NCBI GenBank assembly: GCA_963817635.1
Contig: CAWFPR010000005.1
Coordinates: 1 to 64,000, forward strand
Length of the DNA stretch: 64,000 nt
From: CAWFPR01 sp963817635
Lineage (GTDB): Bacteria; Acidobacteriota; Vicinamibacteria; Vicinamibacterales; 2-12-FULL-66-21
Direction of reading: 5' to 3'
Numbering within the stretch: the first letter of the stretch is position 1; the number at the start of each line of letters is the position of its first letter. The position numbers and the translations under genes were made by a program. The notes below the pieces were generated by a model. That model was not told the DNA's origin, did no database searches, and saw only the letters and a program-made list of their open reading frames with translations. Shown here in pieces: positions 28,488 through 37,907 of the stretch.

Positions 28488-29934
28488 CTACCCGACCGAT
28501 CCTTCCAGTGACACGCTCAGCAGCTTCTGCGCTTCGACCGCGAACTCCATCGGCAGCTCGCGAAACACTTCCTTGCAGAAGCCGCTGACGATCATGTTGA
28601 CGGCATCCTCCGTCGTCAGGCCGCGCTGGCGGCAGTAGAAGATCTGGTCTTCACCGATCTTGGAGGTTGACGCTTCGTGCTCGACCTTCGCGGTCGAGTT
28701 GCGGATGTCGAGATACGGGAACGTGTGCGCGCCGCACTTGTCGCCGATGAGCAGCGAGTCGCACTGCGAATAGTTGCGCGAGTTCTTCGCGTTCCGGCCG
28801 ATCCGGACCTGGCCGCGATACGTGTTCTGCCCGTGGCCGGCCGAGATGCCCTTGGAGACGATCGTGCTGCGGGTGTTCTTCCCGAGGTGGATCATCTTCG
28901 TGCCGGTGTCGGCCTGCTGCCAGTTGTTCGTCGTCGCGACCGAGTAGAACTCGCCGATGGAGTTGTCGCCCTGGAGGATGCAGCCGGGGTACTTCCACGT
29001 GATCGAGGATCCCGTTTCGACCTGGGTCCACGTGATCTTCGATCCGCGCCCCTGGCAGAGGCCGCGCTTGGTGACGAAGTTGTAGATGCCCCCCTTGCCT
29101 TCCTTGTCGCCGGGGTACCAGTTCTGGATCGTCGAGTACTTGATCGTCGCGCCCTCGTGCGCCACGAGCTCGACGACGGCCGCGTGGAGCTGGTTCTCGT
29201 CGCGCATCGGCGCGGTGCAGCCTTCGAGGTAGCTCACGAAGGCGTTGTCGTCGGCGATGATGAGCGTCCGCTCGAACTGCCCGGTGTCCTTCGCGTTGAT
29301 GCGGAAGTACGTGGACAGCTCCATCGGGCAGCGCACGCCCTTCGGGATGTAGGCGAACGAGCCGTCGCTGAAGACCGCCGAGTTCAGCGCCGCGAAGAAA
29401 TTGTCGGAATGCGGGACGACCGAGCCGAGGTACTTCTTCACCAGATCGGGATGCTCGCGCACCGCCTCCGAGAACGACATGAAGATGATGCCCTTCTCGG
29501 CGAGCTTGGCCCGGAAGGTCGTCGCGACGGAGACGCTGTCGAACACGGCGTCCACGGCAACGCCCGCGAGCAGCTTCTGTTCCTCGAGCGGGATGCCCAG
29601 CTTGTCGAACGTCCGCTTCACCTCCGGATCGATCTCGTCGAGGCTGTTCAGCACCTTCTTCTTCTTCGGCGCCGAGTAGTAGACGATGTCCTGGTAGTTG
29701 ATCGGGTCGTACTTGACGTTCTGCCAGGTCGGCTCCTTCATCGTCAGCCAGAGCCGGTAGGCCTTCAGGCGCCACTCGAGCAGCCAGTCGGGCTCGTTCT
29801 TCTTCGCGGAGATCAGCCGGATGACGTCCTCGTTGAGCCCCTTGGGAATCGTCTCGGCCTCGACGTCGGTGACGAAGCCGGTACTTGTATTCCTGATTGG
29901 CGAGCTGTTCGATGGTTTCAGTTGATGTGGACAT
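28488..29934 (-). CDS. sufB: Fe-S assembly scaffold subunit SufB (one frame break)
   Basis: ATG 29934 starts MSTSTETIEQLANQEYKY; an extra C near 29880 shifts the frame, after which the protein continues as GFVTDVEAETIPKGLNEDVI and stays open to 28488. Landmarks are EPDWLLEWRLKAYRLW, HSDNFFAALNSAVFSDGSF, CPMELSTYFRINA, KITWTQVETGSSITWKYPGC, SQCDSLLIGDKCGAHTFPY and EHEASTSKIGEDQIFYCRQRG, with the conserved Cys. The length (about 482 residues) and motifs are normal for SufB. Core of the SufBCD scaffold. Confidence 0.95.
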
Positions 29935-30006
29935 TTCGTTTCCAACCAGACTGCCGCCGGCCCCCGGACGCTGCCCGGCAGCGCCCGCGCGAAGGGCCGG
30001 AGCGGC

Positions 30007-30333
30007 TCAGACACTGAACGACGTCCCGCAGCCGCAGGATGCCTTGGCGTTCGGATTGTTGAAGATGAATCCCTTGCTGACGAGGCTCGTGTCGTAGTCG
30101 AGCGTCGTCCCGTCGATGAACCGGTAGCTTTTCGGATCGATGAAGACCTTCGATCCCTCGAGCCCCTCGAAGACGTGGTCCCCGTCGCGCGGAGAGGCTT
30201 CCCAGGCGAACGTGTAGCTCAGCCCGGAACAGCCGCCGGCCTTGATGCCGATGCGGAGGCCGCCGCCAGGAATGCCGTTCTTTTCGGTCATTTTCCTGAT
30301 GAGCTTAGAAGCATTCTCGCTGATGTGCACCAT
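30007..30333 (-). CDS. sufA: A-type Fe-S carrier (SufA/IscA/HesB family)
   Basis: The 108-residue protein contains GLRIGIKAGGCSGLSYTFAW and the C-terminal CGCG (KASCGCGTSF), giving the three conserved Cys of A-type carriers. ATG 30333 (MVHISENASKLI) is preferred; an ATG at 30354 adds 7 residues. First gene of the suf operon, directly downstream of the promoter at 30370-30417. Confidence 0.93.
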   Translation of the reverse strand: MVHISENASKLIRKMTEKNGIPGGGLRIGIKAGGCSGLSYTFAWEASPRDGDHVFEGLEGSKVFIDPKSYRFIDGTTLDYDTSLVSKGFIFNNPNAKASCGCGTSFSV

Positions 30334-30369
30334 GGTCTGCGTGCCCGCTCCCACTGTCCGGCTCCAATG

Positions 30370-30417
30370 TAGGACCAGAACAGTCCTATTTTAGTCCGGA
30401 CCGGGAAACGGGATCAA
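30370..30417 (-). promoter_or_regulatory. suf operon promoter with palindromic operator
   Basis: On the minus strand a -35-like TTGATC (30417-30412) and a -10-like TAAAAT (30393-30388) are separated by 18 bp. Directly downstream and abutting the -10 is the inverted repeat TAGGAC-N7-GTCCTA (30388-30370), placed to overlap the transcription start. This is where an Rrf2-type repressor would bind; the operon encodes one. The element lies over the 3' end of the moeB-type gene. Function inferred. Confidence 0.6.
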
Positions 30418-31603
30418 GTTGAGGCGCTCAATTGCCGCCGGACGGCCTTCAGGTACCCGAGGCAGGGAGGGGTCGATCTGGTCGATCCAGGCGAGGATGC
30501 CGCCGGCCAGGTTGCGGGCGCGCAGGAACCCTCGCTCGCGCATCGCCGCCACAACCTGGGCGCTGCGGGCGCCAATCCGGCAATGCACGACGATTTCCGT
30601 GGTCGGGTCGAGCTCGGCGAGTTTTCCCGCAAACTGCGCCAGCGGAACGAGCGTCGCCCCGGGGATCTGGCAGATGGCGGCTTCGTAAGGCTCGCGCACG
30701 TCGATCAGGAGCGGAGCGGTGCCCTGATCCTGCCGGGCCTTCAGTTCGGCGACGGTCATGTCCCACGGCTCCGGGGCGGCGTGCCCGTCGGGCCGCGCCG
30801 GCGTGCAGTACTGCTCGGTACTCGTGAAGATCGCGGATGGAGGGATGGACGCCGCACGCCGGACAGTCGGGGTCCTTGCGCAGCCTGATTTCCCTGAAGC
30901 GCATCCGAAGCGCGTCGTAGATCAGGAAACGACCGACGAGCGGTTCGCCGATCCCGAGGATCAGCTTCAGGGCCTCGGTGGCCTGGATGGTGCCGATCAC
31001 GCCCGGCAGAACACCGAGCACGCCGCCTTCAGCGCAGCTCGGCACCAGACCGGGGGGCGGCGGCTCGGGGTGCAGACAGCGGTAGCACGGACCGTCCTTC
31101 GTCGCGAAGACGGACGCCTGCCCCTCGAAGCGGAAGATGCTGCCGTAGGCGTTGGGACGCCCCTCCAGCACGCAGGCGTCGTTCACGAGATACCGGGTGG
31201 GGAAGTTGTCGGTCCCGTCGAGGATGACGTCGTACGCGGCCACGATCTGCCGCGCATTCGCCGCTGTCAGCGCGCAGTCGTGCGCTTCGATGCGCACTCC
31301 GGGATTCATCGCTTCGAGACGCGCCGACGCCGAGGCAATCTTCGAGCGGCCGACGTCGGCGGTGGAATGGAGGATCTGGCGCTGGAGGTTGCTCGCGTCC
31401 ACAGCATCGAAATCCATGAGTCCCAGCGTCCCGACTCCCGCGGCGGCAAGGTACAGCGCCGCCGGCGATCCGAGCCCGCCCGCGCCGATGCACAGCACGC
31501 GGGCCGCCTTGAGCTTCCGCTGTCCGTCGAGTCCGACCTCGGGCAAAGCCAGGTGACGGCTATAGCGTTCGTATTCCGCGTGCGTCAGATCGGGGAGATC
31601 CAC
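30391..31603 (-). CDS. moeB: MoeB/ThiF-type adenylyltransferase fused to a rhodanese domain (one frame break)
   Basis: The E1-like domain has RYSRHLALPEVGLDGQRKL, the ATP loop GAGGLGSPAALYLAAAGVG, DNFPTRYLVNDAC, and zinc Cys pairs CYRC and CPAC. After HPSIRDLHEY an extra C near 30817 breaks the frame; the next frame continues EQYCTPARPDGHAAPEPW and the rhodanese domain TVAELKARQDQGTAPLLIDV with active Cys in VVHCRIGARSAQ. It would activate a sulfur-carrier C-terminus (MoaD or ThiS-like) and load sulfur. GTG 31603 is the likely start; a TATATT (31615-31610) lies only 6 nt upstream, so a leaderless mRNA is possible. The operon neighbour is suf. Confidence 0.9.
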
Positions 31604-31618
31604 ACACTGAATATAACA

Positions 31619-31858
31619 GGTGGAGTCGAGCTGTCTTCGCTGTCCACGCGCCTCACAGGAGGGACGGAGGGACGGAGAAACCGAGGGTGGAGTCGAGCTG
31701 TCTTCGCTGTCCACGGGCCTCACAGGAGGGACGGAGAGACGGAGAAACCGAGGGTGGAGTCGAGCTGTCTTCGCTGTCCACGGGCCTCACAGGGGAGGAG
31801 AAACGGAGAGACGGAGAAACTGAGGGTGGAGTCGAGCTGTCTTCGCTGTCACGGGCCT
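31619..31858. repeat. 67-bp tandem repeat array, left part (four units)
   Basis: Units start with GGTGGAGTCGAGCTGTCTTC at 31619, 31686, 31753 and 31825 (periods 67, 67, 72). Each ends in a purine-rich GGAGGGACGGAG / GGAGAAAC block. The last unit is cut by the IS110-family element. The same array resumes at 33508. The repeats are non-coding as far as I can see. Confidence 0.95.
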
Positions 31859-33256
31859 CTAAGAAACTGCTGCATTGACGAGCTCGCCCGTCGAGAGATC
31901 GACGAGTCCCAATCCGAGCGTTGTGGCGCGCTGCCGTAAGCGGCGGACGACGCGAGCCCGGTGCTGGGCCTCGTAGGCGTCGGCGCCCGGGTCCGCGTAC
32001 ACGAGGTGGTCCTTCAGGGTGCGATAGACGAGGATCGCCAGCTTGCGGGCGGTGGCGGTCACCGCCTTGGGGGCGCCGACGCGAAAGGCGAGGCGTCGAT
32101 AGAAGGCGCCAAGGGCCGTCTGCGTGCGCCCGAGCGACGTGGCCGCGAGGCGCAGGATGGCGGCCGCGCGATTGGCGGACCGTGGGGTGCGGCTATCGAG
32201 CAGGCGCCCGCCGGAGATCTTGTTGTGGGGCGCGAGCGTGAGCCACGACGTGAAGTGGTGCTCGGTCGGCCATCGGGTCATGTCGGTGCCGATTTCGGCG
32301 ACCAGGCGTAACGCGTTGTACGGCCCCAGGCCATCGATCTGCGAGAGGTCGGTGCCGGTGAGCTGATGGAGCGGCGTCCGGAGGTCGAAGCGGGGTTGGT
32401 TTTCGCGCGGGGTGCGGCCCCGACGGGCGGGGGGCAGCGGCGAGGCGGGCGGCGCGACGGTGGCGGTCAGGTGCGTCAGGTGCGCCGCAATCGCGGTGTC
32501 GCACGCGGCGATCCGTTGCTGATACTCGTCGTAGAGCTCGAGATTCTGTTGCAGGACGAACACATGTTCGGGGCGGTAGTGGCCTGTCAGCGCGGCGACG
32601 AGTTCGTCCACGGACGCCCGGCAGCGCGGATCGCGATGCTGCGCGAGCTGGTGCGGATCGCGCTGGCCGGCGACGATGTCGCGCAGGATCTTCAGGCCCG
32701 TCACGCCGGTGATGTCGCTGACGACCAGGGGGAGTTGGACATTCATCTGCACCAGCGCCTTCTGCATGCGCTGCACGAGGGCGCTCGTGCTTTCGATCAG
32801 CGTCGCGCGGTGGCGCAGATAGCCGCGCAACGCCACGATCCCGTCGGCGGGACGGAAGCTCCCGCGCAGCAACCCCAGGGTGTGCAGGTCGCGGAGCCAT
32901 TCGCAGTCGGAGACATCGCTCTTGCGGCCCGGGAGATTCTTGACGTGCCGGGCATTGACGAGGATCACCTGAAAGCCGCGGGCGTCCAGGATCTCGAAGA
33001 TGGCGATCCAGTAGACGCCGGTGGCTTCCATCGCCACGTGTGTCACCCGACACGCGGTCAGCCAGTCGGCGAGTCGGTACAGATCGCCCGTAAACGTGGG
33101 AAACGAGCGGACCGGTGTCGGGTCTCGATCCGGCGGGACCGCGACGAAATGTTCGGCCGACCCGCAATCAATGCCGGCGGCGTCCGGATGGAGACGGTCG
33201 AGGGCGGCCGGCGACGTGCGCGGCTTCGGAGATCGGCGACGGGGGTGGTGTGGCAT
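31859..33256 (-). CDS. IS110-family transposase (DEDD recombinase)
   Basis: The 465-residue protein has the RuvC-like N-terminal domain with AAGIDCGSAEHFVAVP, HVAMEATGVYWIAIFEIL and NLPGRKSDVSDCEWLRDLH (DEDD residues), a coiled middle region, and the C-terminal Tnp domain with LSQIDGLGPYNALRLVAEIG and HFTSWLTLAPHNKISGGRL, which holds the conserved serine. Full length, no breaks, so likely active. Its stop TAG is at the very end of the element (31861-31859). Confidence 0.95.
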   Translation of the reverse strand: MPHHPRRRSPKPRTSPAALDRLHPDAAGIDCGSAEHFVAVPPDRDPTPVRSFPTFTGDLYRLADWLTACRVTHVAMEATGVYWIAIFEILDARGFQVILVNARHVKNLPGRKSDVSDCEWLRDLHTLGLLRGSFRPADGIVALRGYLRHRATLIESTSALVQRMQKALVQMNVQLPLVVSDITGVTGLKILRDIVAGQRDPHQLAQHRDPRCRASVDELVAALTGHYRPEHVFVLQQNLELYDEYQQRIAACDTAIAAHLTHLTATVAPPASPLPPARRGRTPRENQPRFDLRTPLHQLTGTDLSQIDGLGPYNALRLVAEIGTDMTRWPTEHHFTSWLTLAPHNKISGGRLLDSRTPRSANRAAAILRLAATSLGRTQTALGAFYRRLAFRVGAPKAVTATARKLAILVYRTLKDHLVYADPGADAYEAQHRARVVRRLRQRATTLGLGLVDLSTGELVNAAVS

Positions 33257-33507
33257 GCGAGGCTCCTTTACACTGGCGATAGCCTCCGGGAACAGGGATG
33301 CGGATGAGGGGCACTCTCCTAAACGGGATCCCGCCGCGTCAACGGCGGGTCACCAGTGACGATGCCGCGAATCCCCGGCCCACGCTCACAGACGGGCACC
33401 CACGCACCAGTGGCGGGTCGGGCTCGGTTCCCGGAGGCCTCCATTCTACGCACGTGCCCCTCCCGCAGTTTCTCGCGTGTCGAATCGCGATCCCATCGCG
33501 TGGGCCG
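33257..33507 (-). ncRNA. Candidate bridge RNA region of the IS110-family element
   Basis: This 250-bp non-coding end upstream of the transposase is where IS110-group elements encode a structured guide RNA. Two adjacent hairpins are visible: CCCGCCG/CGGCGGG (33330-33349) and GTCAC/GTGAC (33349-33360). A bipartite segment at 33376-33391 matches the element's own junction (see findings). RNA ends, fold and function are inferred; no family search was possible. Confidence 0.5.
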
Positions 33508-33746
33508 CTCACAGGAGGGACGGAGGGACGGAGAAACCGAGGGTGGAGTCGAGCTGTCTTCGCTGTCCACGGGCCTCACAGGAGGGACGGAGAAACGGAG
33601 AAACCGAGGGTGGAGTCGAGCTGTCTTCGCTGTCCACGGGCCTCACAGGGGACGGAGAAACGGAGAAACCGAGGGTGGAGTCGAGCTGTCTTCGCTGTCA
33701 CGGGCCTCACAGGAGGGACGGAGAAACGGAGAAACGGACGGTTTGA
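33508..33746. repeat. 67-bp tandem repeat array, right part (three units plus remnant)
   Basis: The array continues from the cut unit, with anchors GGTGGAGTCGAG at 33542, 33609 and 33674 (periods 67 and 65), and fades out in GGAGAAACGGAGAAACGGACGG. The variant order (a shortened AGGGGACGG linker, then a unit with CTGTCACGGGC) repeats the order at the end of the left part, pointing to a segmental duplication of several units. Confidence 0.92.
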
Positions 33747-33948
33747 GTCGATCTGGGACGGCTGCCTGGTGCGGCCAGTCGAGCGCCGGCCGGGAGGCCG
33801 GCGTTACACGTGCGGAGAGAGCCACACCTGCAAACGGCCGGAGAGCGTGCGCTTCGTGTTTGTCCGTCGGAGCGTGCGGTTCGACATGCCGCTGTCGCTT
33901 CGTGCCTGGCCATCGGAGCGTGCGGTTCGACCCTGTGGGCTGAAGCGC
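33747..33948. other. Non-coding spacer with palindrome
   Basis: No gene is visible. The stretch holds a perfect 8-bp stem CGCCGGCC/GGCCGGCG with a GGGA loop (33784-33803) followed by GTTACAC, reminiscent of dispersed palindromic elements, and two copies of CGGAGCGTGCGGTTCGAC about 44 bp apart (near 33872 and 33916). Confidence 0.5.
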
Positions 33949-36435
33949 TCACTGCAACGTTTCGCGCGGATTGACCCGCGCTGCGCGCGAGGCGGGGATC
34001 AGGCACGCCACGACCGAGACGGCCAGGACAATCACCGGGACCGCCACGTAGGTGAGCCCGTCGTGTGCCGCCACGCCGAACAGCATGCTGCTGAGGAGGC
34101 GGCTCGTGAACCAAGCGGCGGCAATGCCGCCGGCGATGCCGGCGAGTGTCGGGCGGAGCCCATCGGCGCACATCAGCGCGACCAGGCGCGACGGCGCCGC
34201 ACCGAGCGCGATACGGAGCCCGATCTCGGGCCGCCGCTCGGCAACGGCGAACGCCACCGCGCCGTAGAGACCGCCGATTGTCAGCAGCAGCGCGGTCGCC
34301 GCGAAGAGCGCCATCAGGACCATCGCGAAACGCGCTTCCTCCGACACGCGTGCGACCAGCCGCGTCATGGTCGCGACCGAGGCAACCGGCACCATCGGAT
34401 CGACCTGGGCGACCGCCGCGCGAATCGCGGGAACGAGCGCGACCGGGTCGTCCCCCGCCGACCGCACCGCGAACGGCATCGTGGCGAGCGTGGGATACGC
34501 ACCCTGCGTGTACGGCACGATCATCGCGGGAAGCGGCCGCTCGTCGAGCGCATACCGCTTCATGTTGTCCACGACGCCCACCACCGTCATCCACGGCCCC
34601 GGGGAATTGCCCGTTCCCAGCCGCAGTCGCCTCCCGATCGCCTCACGGCCCGGCCAGGTCGCCTCCGCGAATGCCCTGTTGACGACGACGACCGGCTGCG
34701 TGTCGGCGCGATCCGAATCGGCGAGTTCGCGCCCGGCGACGATGCGCGCACCCAGCGTCCGGAAGAGGTCACCGCTCGCCACGATGTATTCGGCGACCTG
34801 ACGCTGCTCGCCTGGAAGCGGCGCGACGCCTTCGACGGTGTAGACGGTCGCCTCCTGCGCGCCGCTCATCGGCAGCGGCTTGCCGGCGGCGGCCGACGCC
34901 ACGCCCGGCATCGCGCGCAGGCGCGCCAGCACGGCATCGACCGCGCCGACGATCCTCGGCCGGCTCGCCGGAATCGGACCGCGCAGCTCCTCGGGATACG
35001 ACGAGGGCGGCAGCGTCAGCTCGAACGTGACGACGCGTTCCGGGTGAAAGCCCGTGTCGACGCGCAACCGCTCGACCAAGCTGCGCACCAGGAGCCCGGA
35101 GGCGACGAGCAGCACGATTGACACGGCGACCTGCGCCGTCAGCACCGTCTGCCGGAGGCGTCGCGCGCCGCCCACGGTGCCGCGGCCCGTCGATCGGAGC
35201 ACCGAAGCGGGCGCCGGGCGCGTCAGGGCGATGGCGGGCCAGGCGGATGTGCCGATCGCCGTCAAGGCGCCGCAGACGATCGCGAAGCCGCCGAGCCGCC
35301 AGTCGAGCGCAAGATCCGACAGCCTCGGGAAACGCGACGGCCCTATGGCCTTCATGAGATCGATCCCGAAGGCCGCCGCCCCCAGTCCAAGGGCGGACGC
35401 CACCGCGGAAACTATCGCGGATTCGACGAGGGCGCCGGATACGAGCCGCGCGCGTGAGGCGCCGAGCGCGGATCGCACCGCGTAGTCCATCCGCCGTCGC
35501 AGGCCGCGCGCCACGAGCAACTGCGCCGCGTTGCCGCACGCCACGAGCACGAGCGCGACCGCGGCGATGAACAGGAGTTCGACCGTCGAGCGCGCTTCAC
35601 GCGGCATCGTCTGGACGTCGAGCGGCACGGCGCGAACGCCCAGCCATCCCTTCGCGGCCGGCGTCTCGGCTTCGAGCCGATCCATGTTGGCGTCGAGGGC
35701 GGCCTGCGCCTGCGCGAGGCTCACGCCGGGACCGAGGCGCGCGATGACGGCGAGATCGGACGGACCCCGCTTCGGAAGCGCGGCCGGCACCCACAGCTCG
35801 GCGCGCGGAGGAAACTGGAAGTTCGCCGGCATCTCACCGCCGCGGGGGAAGTCGAAACCGCGCGGCGCAATGCCGACGACCTCGTACGGCTCGTTGTTGA
35901 TGCGGATTGTCTGGCCGACGAGCGCGGGCGAGCCGCCGAACATGCGCATCCACAGACCGTATCCAACCACCGCGACGTGATCGCGGCCGGGCGAATCTTC
36001 TCCCGGCGCGAACATGCGGCCCGCCACCGGATCGACGCCCATCGTGGCGAACAACCCCGCCGTGGTCCTGATGCCCTCCACGCGTTCGACCTCGCCACCG
36101 GGTCCCGCCACGTTGAAGAGATCCGCCTTGAAGCCGTCGACCGATTCGAGCGCGGCCACGTGAGCCTGGATGTCGGCGACGTGGATGCCGTGAATCGGAT
36201 ACGCATCGAAGCCGAGCGACAGGTGCGGAATATGGCCCCAGACCATCACGAGGCGGGACGGATCCTTGTACGGCAGCGGACGCCACAGCACGGTCGAGAC
36301 CACCGCGAACATCAACGTGGCCGCCATCAGCCCGATGGCCAGCGTCGCCACGGCGGTCGTCGCGAGGCCGCCGTCCCGCCGCAATCCCCGCCAGCCCAGT
36401 CGCAGTTCGCGCACCGCGTCGATCATCACGCTCAT
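33949..36435 (-). CDS. ADOP-like orphan ABC permease (MacB/FtsX family)
   Basis: The 828-residue protein has the duplicated MacB_PCD-FtsX layout: N-terminal TM1 (TTAVATLAIGLMAATLMFAVV), a first periplasmic domain (VGYGLWMRMFGG, PYEVVGIAPRGFDFP), TM bundle with GNAAQLLVARGLRRRMDYAVRSALGASRARL, a second periplasmic domain (VNRAFAEATWPGREAIGRRL, VVGVVDNMKRY) and a final TM bundle with GLYGAVAFAVAERRPEIGLRIALGA and ending RAARVNPRETLQ. No ATPase gene is adjacent. Such long orphan permeases are characteristic of Acidobacteriota. Substrate unknown. Confidence 0.9.
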   Translation of the reverse strand: MSVMIDAVRELRLGWRGLRRDGGLATTAVATLAIGLMAATLMFAVVSTVLWRPLPYKDPSRLVMVWGHIPHLSLGFDAYPIHGIHVADIQAHVAALESVDGFKADLFNVAGPGGEVERVEGIRTTAGLFATMGVDPVAGRMFAPGEDSPGRDHVAVVGYGLWMRMFGGSPALVGQTIRINNEPYEVVGIAPRGFDFPRGGEMPANFQFPPRAELWVPAALPKRGPSDLAVIARLGPGVSLAQAQAALDANMDRLEAETPAAKGWLGVRAVPLDVQTMPREARSTVELLFIAAVALVLVACGNAAQLLVARGLRRRMDYAVRSALGASRARLVSGALVESAIVSAVASALGLGAAAFGIDLMKAIGPSRFPRLSDLALDWRLGGFAIVCGALTAIGTSAWPAIALTRPAPASVLRSTGRGTVGGARRLRQTVLTAQVAVSIVLLVASGLLVRSLVERLRVDTGFHPERVVTFELTLPPSSYPEELRGPIPASRPRIVGAVDAVLARLRAMPGVASAAAGKPLPMSGAQEATVYTVEGVAPLPGEQRQVAEYIVASGDLFRTLGARIVAGRELADSDRADTQPVVVVNRAFAEATWPGREAIGRRLRLGTGNSPGPWMTVVGVVDNMKRYALDERPLPAMIVPYTQGAYPTLATMPFAVRSAGDDPVALVPAIRAAVAQVDPMVPVASVATMTRLVARVSEEARFAMVLMALFAATALLLTIGGLYGAVAFAVAERRPEIGLRIALGAAPSRLVALMCADGLRPTLAGIAGGIAAAWFTSRLLSSMLFGVAAHDGLTYVAVPVIVLAVSVVACLIPASRAARVNPRETLQ

Positions 36436-36565
36436 GCGGCCACCTCGTGGGTCCCGATTATGCCGAGAGGCCGCGACAGGCCACTGCCGAAATGTGGTGA
36501 ACCGGCGCCGATCGGGGACGGACTACCTTGTCATTCCACCGACCTTCGCCTAAACTTCGTCTATC

Positions 36566-37907
36566 GTGGATCTCAACTCTCTCGCCGCCGGGCTCGCGAT
36601 CGGCCTCGCCGTCGCCGCGGCAGCGTGGCTCGTCGGCAGGGCTTCGGCGCAGCGCGAACTCGCCTCGGCGCAACAGGATCGCGCGCGGCTCGCTGCCGAG
36701 CTCGACGGAGAACGCAGGTCGGCGGCCGAGAAGCTCGCGCTGCTCGACGAGGCGCGCGCGGCCCTCAAGGACAGCTTCGGCGCGCTCTCGGCCAGCGCGC
36801 TGCAGACGAACAACGAGGCGTTCCTCCAGCTCGCGAAGCTCTCGCTCGAGAAAATCCAGCAGGCGTCGCACACGGACCTCGAGGGCCGCCAGAAGGAGAT
36901 CGCGGGGCTGGTCGAGCCGATGCGTGAATCGCTCAGCCAGATCAGCGAACACATCAAGCAGGTGGATCGCGACGGCGCGACGACCGCGCAGGCGCTCACG
37001 ACGCAGCTCCGATCGATGGGCGACGCGCAGGAGCGCCTGCGGCGCGAAACCGAGGGACTCGTCCGCGCGCTGAAATCGCCCAACCAGCGCGGCCGCTGGG
37101 GCGAAGTCCAGCTGCGCAACGTCATCGAGCGCGCCGGCATGGCGGAGGTACTGCGGCGACTTCAACGAGAAGGACTCGGTCACCGACGAGCACGGACGCC
37201 GGGCGATCCCCGACATGACCATCCGGCTCCCGAACGGCTCGTGCGTCGTGATCGACTCGAAGGTGCCGATTGACGCCTACCTGCGCGCGATCGACGTGAC
37301 CGACGAGGCGCAGCGCGCCGCGCTCTTCAAGGACCATGCGCGGCAGGTACGCGAGCACATCAAGGGGCTGTCGGCGAAATCCTACTGGGCCAGGTTCACG
37401 CCTACGCCGGAGCTGGTCGTGATGTTCCTGCCGGGCGAGCCGCTCTTCAGCGTGGCGCTCCAGGCGGACCCGACCCTGTTCGACTACGCCGCGGACCTCA
37501 GGGTGATTCCCGCGTCGCCGCTGACGCTGCTCGCGCTGCTGCGCACGGTCGCCTCCGCATGGCAGCACCAGCGGCTCGCGGACAGCGCCGAACAGATTCG
37601 CGCGCTCGGCGTGGAGCTGTACGAGCGTCTCGCGCAGATGGCCGATCACGTGCAGGACGTCGGGACGAACCTGCGGCAGGCGGGTGCGGCGTACGATCGG
37701 TTCCTCGGCTCGCTCGAATCGCGCGTGCTCGTCACCGCGCGGCGCTTCCGCGATCTGGGCGTCAGTCCCGCAAAGGAAATGACCGAACCGGCAGCCCCGC
37801 TCGAGATCGAACCGCGCGAACCGCGATCGACCGAGCTGCGGGTTCCCGTGCAGGAATCCCTCATCGACGCCGAGATTGTCGTCGCCGACGAGACCGTGCC
37901 TACCTGA
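36566..37907 (+). CDS. rmuC: DNA recombination protein RmuC (one frame break)
   Basis: The start GTG 36566 gives an N-terminal membrane segment (LAAGLAIGLAVAAAAWLVG), then coiled coil and the RmuC core with KSPNQRGRWGEVQLRNVIERAG. An extra G near 37148 shifts the frame; the other frame continues AEYCGDFNEKDSVTDEHGR and IPDMTIRLPNGSCVVIDSKVP, IKGLSAKSYW and TPELVVMFLPGE. RmuC limits DNA inversions and is nuclease-like in fold. The stop overlaps the convergent SIMPL gene by 8 nt. Confidence 0.9.

Larger units (their letters stand above)
31859..33509 (-). mobile_element. IS110-family insertion sequence inserted in the 67-bp repeat array
   Basis: The element is about 1.65 kb. Its left edge follows ACGGGCCTC (to 31859) of a repeat unit and its right edge is followed by CTCACAGG (from 33508), so joining the flanks restores an intact 66-bp repeat unit with a shared 2-3 nt core (CTC on the plus strand). 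There are no terminal inverted repeats in the usual sense and no longer target duplication, as expected for IS110 recombinases. The transposase stop codon lies at one extreme end, while about 250 bp of non-coding DNA lie upstream of the gene: the layout of IS110-group elements with a bridge RNA in the left end. Confidence 0.88.

Noticed and set aside
31602..31723. Extended N-terminus of the MoeB-type protein reaching into the repeats
   Set aside because: The extra residues are encoded by the 67-bp repeat and are unlike the family; GTG 31603 gives the expected start.
31619..33746. CRISPR array
   Set aside because: Units are 65-72 bp and nearly identical end to end; there are no unique spacers between short repeats, and no cas genes nearby.
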